Positions 42,996 through 48,766 of a stretch of DNA of 48,766 bases are shown piece by piece. The stretch covers positions 1-48,766 of the forward strand of contig JAUVKT010000009.1 in NCBI GenBank assembly GCA_030596125.1, in the 5' to 3' direction. Origin of the DNA: Bacteroidales bacterium (GTDB lineage Bacteria; Bacteroidota; Bacteroidia; Bacteroidales; VadinHA17). The first letter of the stretch is position 1. The number at the start of each line of letters is the position of its first letter. Under the pieces are notes generated by a model that searched no databases, was not told where the DNA came from, and saw only the letters and a list, made by a program, of their open reading frames with translations. A program made the translations under genes and the position numbers.

Positions 42996-45668
42996 TTGCA
43001 TTTTAATTTAGTATACAGGATACATATTATCATATTCTTCCTTTTTTTATCAACAGTTGTTAGTGGCCAGATTGATAGTACCAGGTTTGAACCGCTTTTA
43101 CTACAGCCGGATACAACAGAGAGGGAATCAGATACTATAAGAGGATTCCCCATTTCGCCCGATGCTGTTGAAATGCAAATTGTTTACTTTGCAGAAGATA
43201 CAATGTGGACGGATCTGCCAAACCAGATGGTCTATCTGGTAAAGGATGCTACTGCAACTTATGGTGATGTTTTTTTGAGTGCTTATTATATTGAGTTTGA
43301 TCTTGTTACAAGCGAGGTTTATGCCTATGGACGAAAGGATTCAACAGGTAAATATGTTGACACACCTATTTTCAGGGATGGCGATCAGGAGTTTGAAACA
43401 GAGGAGATCCATTATAATTTTAAGACCAGGCGGGCACGGATAAATAACATTATTACAGAGCAGGAGGGAGGGTTTCTTCACAGTGACATCACAAAAATGC
43501 ATGATGATGGATCCCTGCATGTAAAGGGAAGTAAATATACTACCTGTGACGCAGCTGAACCCCATTTTTATGTTAGCCTGAATAAGGCAAAGATGATACC
43601 GGGAGAAAAAATTATTTCGGGTCCGGCCTACCTGGTTGTTGAGGATATTCCTCTTCCACTTGCATTGCCATTTGGTTATTTCCCGGTACAAAAGGAGGTC
43701 TCATCCGGTATTATTGTCCCTCAATACGGGGAGGAGAGTAGAAGGGGTTACTTTATGAAGAACGGGGGGTACTACTTTGCAATAAGCGATTATTTTGATT
43801 TCAGGGTAAGAGGTGATATTTATTCCAACGGAACATGGAGAATGAATACCGGCACCAATTACCGGAAAAGATATAAGTATAACGGTAATTTCTCATTTAA
43901 TTATGCCAATAATGTTTCTGGTCATAAAGGGTTGGAAGATTTCAGTAAGGCCACAAACTATTCTGTAATATGGTCTCACAGTCAGGATGCAAAAGCACGG
44001 CCCGGTTCCCGTTTTTCTGCAAGCGTTAATATGAGCTCAAGCGGGTATGACAAAGAGAACAGTTATGTTGTTAACGATCATATAAATTCAACAAAACAGT
44101 CAAGTATCAGTTATTCAAAATCATGGGCAGGAACACCTTTCAACTTTTCTTCCAGCTTTAACCAGAGTCAGAATAGCAGGGGTAAAACGGTTAGCTTTAA
44201 TCTTCCCCGAATGGCATTCGGTATGAGCCGGATTTATCCTTTGAAAGGTAAGAGCTCAGGTTCGACTAAATGGTGGCAGGAGCTACAGGTACAGTATTCG
44301 GCTAAACTTGATAATCGTATTAATATAGCTGATACGATACTTTTTACAGATCAGATGTGGGATGAATTCAATAACGGGTTTAAACACGATATTCCAATTA
44401 CTATCCCCCTGAGACCATTTAATAACTTTTCAATTTCTCCACAGATTAGATATTCAGGTGTCTTATATACAAAACGGACAGAAAAGAGATGGGAGGAGAA
44501 TTATTACGATCCGGTGCTGAATGATACAATAGGCAAGATTGTGGAGGAGGAGATGCCGGGTATGTTTTACGGTCAGGCATTCAGTCCTTCTATTGGTGCC
44601 GGATACAGCCCGCAGATATTTGGTACATATTTGTTTACCAATCCCGAATCAAGGTATATTGCTGTTCGGCACGTTCTGAAACCGTCTGTCTCCTGGTCAT
44701 ATATTCCGGCTCTTGAAGGCTTGTCAACTGATATGTACCGTGAAGTACAGAAAGATACCCTTGGTAATATGCAGGAGTATTCGATATTTGAAAACTCGAT
44801 TTACGGTACGCCGGCGCTGTCCAGGCGCAGTAGTTCAGTCTCATTCTCACTAACAAATATTATCGAAGCTAAGGTGAAGGTTAAAAATGACACTACCGGT
44901 AAAGAAGAGAAAGTAAAGATTATTGAGAATTTTGCTCTTAATACTTCTTATAACCTGTTTGCCGACTCACTTAACTGGTCACCTTTATCAATGACGTTAA
45001 GAACAAGATTGCTTAAGGAGATTAGTGTAACTGCAAGGGGAGCTTTCGATTTTTATACTGTGGATGAATCATACAGGAGAATTAATACTACAGTTTGGGA
45101 GAGTGAAGGCAAACCATTCAGGCTGACCAGTTTTAATGTGAGTCTTGGGTTTGACCTGAAGCGGGTGTTTGATAATTTGTTTTCCCCTACGGAATCCGGA
45201 TCAGACCAGAGCACCAGCTCCACTACCACCACTGAAAAGAGTATGGGTCGGCCTAACATAACTGAAGGGGGTGGTCCTCCGGGTATGCCTACCTCAATGG
45301 CAGGAGAGATGATGTTTGATGAGTATGGATATACTGAGTTTAATGTGCCATGGTCATTAAGGGTTGCCTATAATTTTTATTATTCGAAAAGAACTTTAGA
45401 ACCCACTATTAATCAAAACCTTACACTTAACGGAAGTGTAACTCTTACAACCAATTGGGGAATAACCTATTCAACAGGTTATGATTTCAGGATGAAGGAG
45501 ATAACCATGACAAGGGTTGGTATCAGAAGAGATCTTCATTGCTGGGAAATGAGTCTCAACTGGATTCCGGACGGTTACATGAAAAGCTGGGATTTTACCA
45601 TCAGGGCTAAAGCATCAATATTACAAGACCTGAAATATGAGCGCAGGAAAGATTATCATGATAATTAA
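42996..45668 (+). CDS. lptD: LPS-assembly protein LptD (Bacteroidota type)
   Basis: Outer-membrane protein that inserts LPS into the outer leaflet. About 890 residues beginning with TTG at 42996, as no ATG or GTG precedes the signal peptide [16 protein letters not shown]. The N-terminal part (about 60-230) has the OstA/LptA-like beta-jellyroll pattern ([51 protein letters not shown]). The rest forms alternating strands of a beta-barrel, including LGFPFGYFP-like [12 protein letters not shown], and an [15 protein letters not shown] low-complexity loop near residue 730. Cysteines are sparse, so the disulfide rearrangement of proteobacterial LptD may not apply. ridA follows 14 bp later. Confidence 0.9.
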   Translation: MHFNLVYRIHIIIFFLFLSTVVSGQIDSTRFEPLLLQPDTTERESDTIRGFPISPDAVEMQIVYFAEDTMWTDLPNQMVYLVKDATATYGDVFLSAYYIEFDLVTSEVYAYGRKDSTGKYVDTPIFRDGDQEFETEEIHYNFKTRRARINNIITEQEGGFLHSDITKMHDDGSLHVKGSKYTTCDAAEPHFYVSLNKAKMIPGEKIISGPAYLVVEDIPLPLALPFGYFPVQKEVSSGIIVPQYGEESRRGYFMKNGGYYFAISDYFDFRVRGDIYSNGTWRMNTGTNYRKRYKYNGNFSFNYANNVSGHKGLEDFSKATNYSVIWSHSQDAKARPGSRFSASVNMSSSGYDKENSYVVNDHINSTKQSSISYSKSWAGTPFNFSSSFNQSQNSRGKTVSFNLPRMAFGMSRIYPLKGKSSGSTKWWQELQVQYSAKLDNRINIADTILFTDQMWDEFNNGFKHDIPITIPLRPFNNFSISPQIRYSGVLYTKRTEKRWEENYYDPVLNDTIGKIVEEEMPGMFYGQAFSPSIGAGYSPQIFGTYLFTNPESRYIAVRHVLKPSVSWSYIPALEGLSTDMYREVQKDTLGNMQEYSIFENSIYGTPALSRRSSSVSFSLTNIIEAKVKVKNDTTGKEEKVKIIENFALNTSYNLFADSLNWSPLSMTLRTRLLKEISVTARGAFDFYTVDESYRRINTTVWESEGKPFRLTSFNVSLGFDLKRVFDNLFSPTESGSDQSTSSTTTTEKSMGRPNITEGGGPPGMPTSMAGEMMFDEYGYTEFNVPWSLRVAYNFYYSKRTLEPTINQNLTLNGSVTLTTNWGITYSTGYDFRMKEITMTRVGIRRDLHCWEMSLNWIPDGYMKSWDFTIRAKASILQDLKYERRKDYHDN

Positions 45669-45682
45669 ATTTTTTATTTACA

Positions 45683-46060
45683 ATGAAACGAATTATTCAT
45701 ACTCAGAATGCTCCGGCCGCTGTTGGTCCTTACAGTCAGGCCGTAGAAAGCAACGGAACTCTTTACATTGCAGGCCAGGTGCCTGTAAACCCTGCAACAG
45801 GAAAGATAGTTGATGGGGATATTACGGAACAGACCAGGCAGGTAATGTTGAATATTAAGGCAATACTGGAAGAGGCAGGTTATAACTTTACAGATGTGGT
45901 GAAATCTACATGTCTGCTGGCAGATATGTCTGATTTCAAAGATATGAATGAGGTATATGCTGAATTTTATCCTGAAAATCAACCTGCAAGGGCTGCATTT
46001 GCCGTTAAGGGGTTGCCACTTGGAGCTATAATTGAGATAGAAACTATTGCGATAAAATAG
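45683..46060 (+). CDS. ridA: RidA family enamine/imine deaminase
   Basis: Hydrolyses reactive 2-aminoacrylate to pyruvate and ammonia, preventing damage to PLP enzymes. 125 residues, typical length. Motifs: [14 protein letters not shown] (Ser/Tyr region), [58 protein letters not shown] with the substrate-binding Arg. Proteins of the RidA-group carry this Arg; it is present here. It begins 14 bp after lptD and probably shares its transcript. Confidence 0.95.
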   Translation: MKRIIHTQNAPAAVGPYSQAVESNGTLYIAGQVPVNPATGKIVDGDITEQTRQVMLNIKAILEEAGYNFTDVVKSTCLLADMSDFKDMNEVYAEFYPENQPARAAFAVKGLPLGAIIEIETIAIK

Positions 46061-46073
46061 AAAAGACCAAAGG

Positions 46074-46088
46074 CTAACGACAAACGCA
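46074..46088 (+). repeat. Short intergenic repeat CTAACGACAAACGCA, copy 2
   Basis: Exact copy of 29850-29864, in the gap after ridA. Confidence 0.5.
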
Positions 46089-46132
46089 CTTTCATTAGAC
46101 AATGGGATTCCTGCCTGCGCTTCAGCAACAAT

Positions 46133-46166
46133 AAAAAAAAGGTGTCCTGTGAAGAACACCTTTTTT
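46133..46166. terminator. Bidirectional terminator between ridA and rplI
   Basis: A GGTGT/ACACC stem (46141-46145, 46156-46160) with a 10-nt loop, extended by an A-run before it and a T-run after it that pair as well. It serves convergent transcripts from both sides. Confidence 0.8.
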
Positions 46167-46182
46167 ATATAGGCTGTTTTTT

Positions 46183-46629
46183 TTATTCAGCTACGATCTC
46201 AAACTGTACATCAACCTTCACCTCTTTATGAAGCTTAACAGTAGCGACATAATTGCCGACCTCCTTAATCTGGTCGCCTGGTAGATTAATGTTTTTTCTG
46301 TCAATATCAAACCCTTTCTCTTTAAGAGCTTCAGCTATCTGAATGGTATTAACTGATCCGAAAATTTTGCCTGATGAACTTGTTTTGGCTCCGAGTGTGA
46401 TTTTAAGGTCAGCAATCTGTGTAGCAATCTGTTCAGCTTCTTCCTTAATTTTACTCTCTTTATGAGCTCTTTGCCTCAGATTTTCCGAATGCATTTTTTT
46501 TGCTGATTCAGTAGCCAGAATGGCAAATCCTTTTGGAATAAGGAAATTCCTTCCATAACCATTCTTAACGGTTACAATATCATCTTTGCTTCCAATTCCG
46601 GGCATATCCTGCTTAAGTATAATTATCAT
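46183..46629 (-). CDS. rplI: 50S ribosomal protein L9
   Basis: 148 residues. The N-terminal domain MIIILKQDMPGIGSKDDIVTVKNGYGRNFLIPKGFA (about 1-36) with the N-terminal globule and connecting helix is diagnostic. The C-terminal domain (about 75-148) contains TSSSGKIFGSVNTIQIAEAL. Binds 23S rRNA at the L1 side of the large subunit. Last gene of the rpsF-rpsR-rplI operon, 15 bp after rpsR, followed by a bidirectional terminator. Confidence 0.98.
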   Translation of the reverse strand: MIIILKQDMPGIGSKDDIVTVKNGYGRNFLIPKGFAILATESAKKMHSENLRQRAHKESKIKEEAEQIATQIADLKITLGAKTSSSGKIFGSVNTIQIAEALKEKGFDIDRKNINLPGDQIKEVGNYVATVKLHKEVKVDVQFEIVAE

Positions 46630-46644
46630 TTTTTACCCTCCTTT

Positions 46645-46914
46645 TTATTTGAAAAGATCAACAACATATGGTAGAAGCGCAAGATGACGCGCTCTCTTAA
46701 TTGACTTCGCTACTTTTCTCTGGTACTTCAGTGATGTTCCGGTAAGTCTGCGGGGAAGAATTTTACCCTGCTCATTTAGAAATTTCTTAAGAAATTCAGG
46801 ATCTTTATAATCGATATACCTTATCTTATTCTTTTTGAAACGGCAGTATCTTTTCTTCTTAATTTCTACAGTTGGCGGAGTTAAATATCTGATTTCTGAT
46901 TCGTTCTGTGCCAT
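46645..46914 (-). CDS. rpsR: 30S ribosomal protein S18
   Basis: 89 residues with the conserved core [58 protein letters not shown]18 sits on the platform of the 30S subunit in a complex with S6. The gene is 3 bp after rpsF in the usual order, reflecting co-expression of the binding pair. Confidence 0.98.
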   Translation of the reverse strand: MAQNESEIRYLTPPTVEIKKKRYCRFKKNKIRYIDYKDPEFLKKFLNEQGKILPRRLTGTSLKYQRKVAKSIKRARHLALLPYVVDLFK

Positions 46915-46917
46915 AGC

Positions 46918-47271
46918 TTAATCCTCCTTTACTTTTTCTGTTTCCTTCTGTTTTCTCTTCTTCTCGGCGTATTCAACGGCATACTTGTCCATCCTGAAAG
47001 TTAAAAATCTGATGATTCTTTCGTCCCTTCTGTACTGTAATTCGAGCTTCTCAATCAATTCACCAGGGCTCCTGAACTCTATCATGTAATAGAACCCTGT
47101 TGACTTTTTCTGAATAGGGTAGGCCAGCTTTTTCAGGCCCCAGTTCTCCTCATGAACGATCTCACCTTCGCTATCGGTGATCACCTTCTTGAATTTTTGT
47201 ACCGCTTCCTTTATCTGAGTTTCAGATAAAACGGGAGTTGCAATGAAAACGGTTTCATACTGATTTAACAT
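46918..47271 (-). CDS. rpsF: 30S ribosomal protein S6
   Basis: 117 residues. Conserved segments: [23 protein letters not shown] at the N-terminus, [25 protein letters not shown], and [17 protein letters not shown]. The C-terminal tail is charged ([14 protein letters not shown]), as in many S6 proteins. First gene of the operon. In several bacteria the S6:S18 complex represses this operon through its leader; the 79-nt leader here has no evident hairpin of that kind. Confidence 0.98.
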   Translation of the reverse strand: MLNQYETVFIATPVLSETQIKEAVQKFKKVITDSEGEIVHEENWGLKKLAYPIQKKSTGFYYMIEFRSPGELIEKLELQYRRDERIIRFLTFRMDKYAVEYAEKKRKQKETEKVKED

Positions 47272-47349
47272 AATGATTACTTTATTTATTTGGTATTAAA
47301 ATTGGGATGCAAAATTAGAGTTTTTTTGCTTAATTACAAATATACAGGC

Positions 47350-47378
47350 CAAATTTATTAAATATAAATAGGTTGCAA
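47350..47378 (-). promoter_or_regulatory. Candidate rpsF operon promoter
   Basis: Minus-strand TTG (47378-47376), an 18-bp spacer, then TAAATTTG (47357-47350), matching TAnnTTTG. A second -7-like TATATTTG occurs on the minus strand at 47344-47337. Either would give a leader of about 65-75 nt. Confidence 0.5.
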
Positions 47379-47406
47379 TTGAGCCTCTTCCGACTCTTAA
47401 TTTTTA

Positions 47407-47414
47407 TATATTTG
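47407..47414 (+). promoter_or_regulatory. Candidate -7 element of dnaX
   Basis: TATATTTG matches TAnnTTTG and would start transcription near 47420, about 30 nt before ATG 47451. A TTG at 47379-47381 lies 25 bp upstream, longer than usual. Confidence 0.4.
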
Positions 47415-47450
47415 TCTGGTATTATTTTCAATTCTGACCAGGGAGAATTT

Positions 47451-48766
47451 ATGGAGAACTTCATTGTATCAGCCAGGAAATACCGGCCAAACACATTCGA
47501 TACTGTAGTTGGACAGGAGTCAATTACAAATACTCTTAAAAACGCCATTAAGACAAGTCATCTTTCCCAGGCTTACCTGTTTTGCGGACCGAGAGGAGTG
47601 GGAAAAACTACATGTGCAAGAATTCTGGCAAAAACCATAAATTGTCAGAATCTGTCCGAAAATGTTGAAGCATGCGATCAATGCGAATCGTGTAACTCGT
47701 TTAATACGTCGCGGTCATTTAATATTCATGAACTTGATGCAGCTTCAAATAACAAGGTTGATGATATACGTACGTTAACCGACCAGGTGAGAATTCCTCC
47801 CCAGGTTGGTAAATATAGCATTTATATTATCGATGAGGTCCATATGCTCTCTACCTCTGCTTTTAATGCTTTTCTAAAAACACTTGAAGAGCCGCCTCCA
47901 CATGCGATATTTATTCTTGCAACAACCGAAAAGCAGAAGATAATACCTACAATATTGTCAAGATGTCAGATTTTTGATTTTCAGAGAATTACAATTGATG
48001 ATATCTCCAGCCGACTGAGATATGTTACAGACCAGGAGGGTGTTGAAGCCGAACAGGAGGCTCTTAATGTTATTGCCCAGAAGGCAGATGGAGCTATGAG
48101 AGATGCACTCTCTATTTTTGATCAGATTGTTAGTTTTTCAGGCAGACAAATAACTTACAACAATGTAATTGAAAATCTTAATGTTCTTGATCACGAATAT
48201 TACCTCAGGATAACAGAAGCCTTTAAAAAGGGCGATGTGTCTAATTCTCTTTTGATTTTCAATGAGATACTTGAAAAAGGTTTTGACGGACATAATTTTG
48301 TTGCAGGTCTTGGCAGCCATTTCAGGAACCTGCTGGTAGCAGGAGATAAGGCTACTATTAGCCTTGTTGAGGTGGGATCCAAAGTAAGAGAGAGGTATAT
48401 CAGCCAGCGGGCCGGATGTACTTCAGGATTCTTGTATGAAGGACTTGAAATGCTGGCCAATTGCGATATCAATTATAAATCGAGCAGAAACCAGAGATTG
48501 CATGTTGAACTTGCACTGATAAAATTATGTAATATTTCAGGTAAGACGATAAAAAAGGAAAACAAAACTGAAACCGAAACCGAAACCGAAACAAAAACAC
48601 CTGAGCAGAAGGAAGTTATAGCAGAGACGGTTGCCGGCACTACAGAAAAGGAGGTAAAACAAAGTGGTAAAGAGACTGTCAGGGAAGGCGAGAACAAAGT
48701 TGAACAACCTTTGCCTGCAGACAGGATCTCTGTAACCGGGAAAAAAGTAATATCAATAAAGGATGC
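47451..48766 (+). CDS. dnaX: DNA polymerase III subunit gamma/tau (DnaX), 3' end outside window
   Basis: Clamp-loader ATPase. The ATG at 47451 follows an SD-like GGGAGAA. At least 438 codons lie in the window without a stop. Domain I has the Walker A GPRGVGKTT (about 46-54), a zinc-binding Cys set (NCQN, then ACDQCESC), Walker B IIDEVHML and ILSRCQIFDF with the SRC motif. Domain III runs to about residue 365. A charged repeat TETETETET follows (residues about 373-381), then a Lys/Glu-rich linker that leads into the tau-specific part. At 48551-48557 the heptamer A-AAA-AAG lies in the correct phase for -1 frameshifting at the end of domain III. This gene is left out of many end-bounded gene lists because the stop is absent. 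Confidence 0.96.
   Translation, partial: MENFIVSARKYRPNTFDTVVGQESITNTLKNAIKTSHLSQAYLFCGPRGVGKTTCARILAKTINCQNLSENVEACDQCESCNSFNTSRSFNIHELDAASNNKVDDIRTLTDQVRIPPQVGKYSIYIIDEVHMLSTSAFNAFLKTLEEPPPHAIFILATTEKQKIIPTILSRCQIFDFQRITIDDISSRLRYVTDQEGVEAEQEALNVIAQKADGAMRDALSIFDQIVSFSGRQITYNNVIENLNVLDHEYYLRITEAFKKGDVSNSLLIFNEILEKGFDGHNFVAGLGSHFRNLLVAGDKATISLVEVGSKVRERYISQRAGCTSGFLYEGLEMLANCDINYKSSRNQRLHVELALIKLCNISGKTIKKENKTETETETETKTPEQKEVIAETVAGTTEKEVKQSGKETVREGENKVEQPLPADRISVTGKKVISIKD
48551..48557 (+). promoter_or_regulatory. Candidate programmed -1 frameshift site in dnaX
   Basis: The heptamer A-AAA-AAG is in the phase needed for tandem -1 slippage, codons ATA-AAA-AAG. In the -1 frame the reading continues GGA-AAA-CAA-AAC-TGA, stopping at 48569-48571, so the product would be about 373 residues. 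The same heptamer drives dnaX frameshifting in E. coli. A weak AGGT (48539-48542) is 8 nt upstream; no strong downstream hairpin is seen. The A6 run also permits transcriptional slippage. Confidence 0.45.

Noticed and set aside
42918-43001. Longer amidase N-terminus starting at 43001
   Set aside because: It would overlap the lptD start and lie upstream of a TAnnTTTG element; the hydrophobic segment is reached from the ATG at 42917.
45674-46159. A 161-codon frame on the minus strand over ridA
   Set aside because: It lies antisense to the well-conserved ridA gene, has no recognisable protein pattern and covers the terminator hairpin.
48566-48592. GAAACC hexamer repeat as a CRISPR-like or microsatellite element
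   Set aside because: It is in frame within dnaX, encoding a TE dipeptide repeat of the linker; there are no spacers.

Overview
The window is a stretch of an AT-rich chromosome from a member of the Bacteroidota, probably an anaerobic or microaerobic environmental relative of the Bacteroidales/Marinilabiliales. This is inferred from the gene content: a Bacteroidota-type LptD, AddA/AddB with an intervening radical SAM gene, DciA next to RecF, an AsnA-type asparagine synthetase, an aldehyde:ferredoxin oxidoreductase, and promoters with the TAnnTTTG -7 element used by this phylum. No rRNA, tRNA, CRISPR array, IS element or intact prophage was recognised.

Layout. 1-5.3 kb: the end of a sugar nucleotidyltransferase; asnA behind an apparent asparagine-sensing leader-peptide attenuator; and a Crp/Fnr regulator leading a TRAP transporter operon (dctP-dctQ-dctM). 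5.2-6.7 kb: divergent from the regulator, an atypical thioredoxin and its reductase, with two Crp/Fnr-type boxes in the shared promoter region. 6.8-11 kb: an accessory pair, a secreted fibre-like protein with a C-terminal S74 chaperone domain and a large multidomain protein with a caspase-like N-terminus. 11-13.5 kb: an aldehyde ferredoxin oxidoreductase and a Tat-signalled ferredoxin partner. 13.6-24.4 kb: mnmA, an acetyltransferase, the AddA/AddB nuclease-helicase genes around a radical SAM gene, and a potassium channel fused to a 12-residue-repeat solenoid. 24.4-29.8 kb: ribH, a TPR membrane protein, recF-dciA, ndk, a DHH phosphoesterase and an FKBP lipoprotein. 29.9-38 kb: a BNR/sortilin-like secreted protein, an RsmI-like methyltransferase, an MBL-fold hydrolase, a tiny lipoprotein and a large secreted protein ending in an FGE-like domain. 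38-48.8 kb: dnaA overlapping galK, an MCE protein with an amidase, lptD, ridA, rpsF-rpsR-rplI, and the start of dnaX.

Several housekeeping systems recur: replication and repair (RecF, DciA, DnaA, DnaX, AddAB), envelope biogenesis (LptD, MCE/amidase) and translation. Intergenic islands at about 25.8-26.2 kb and 33.1-33.2 kb carry related repeats, including a 50-bp core in opposite orientation and a decayed small ORF bounded by 14-bp inverted repeats.

The points most worth attention are: (1) the Asn-rich leader peptide with mutually exclusive terminator and antiterminator before asnA; (2) the K+ channel whose N-terminal solenoid has Phe at 18 consecutive 12-residue steps; (3) the paired Crp/Fnr boxes between a regulator and an unusual thioredoxin system; (4) an A-AAA-AAG slippery heptamer in dnaX that would give a short gamma-like product; and (5) the fibre/caspase-like pair.
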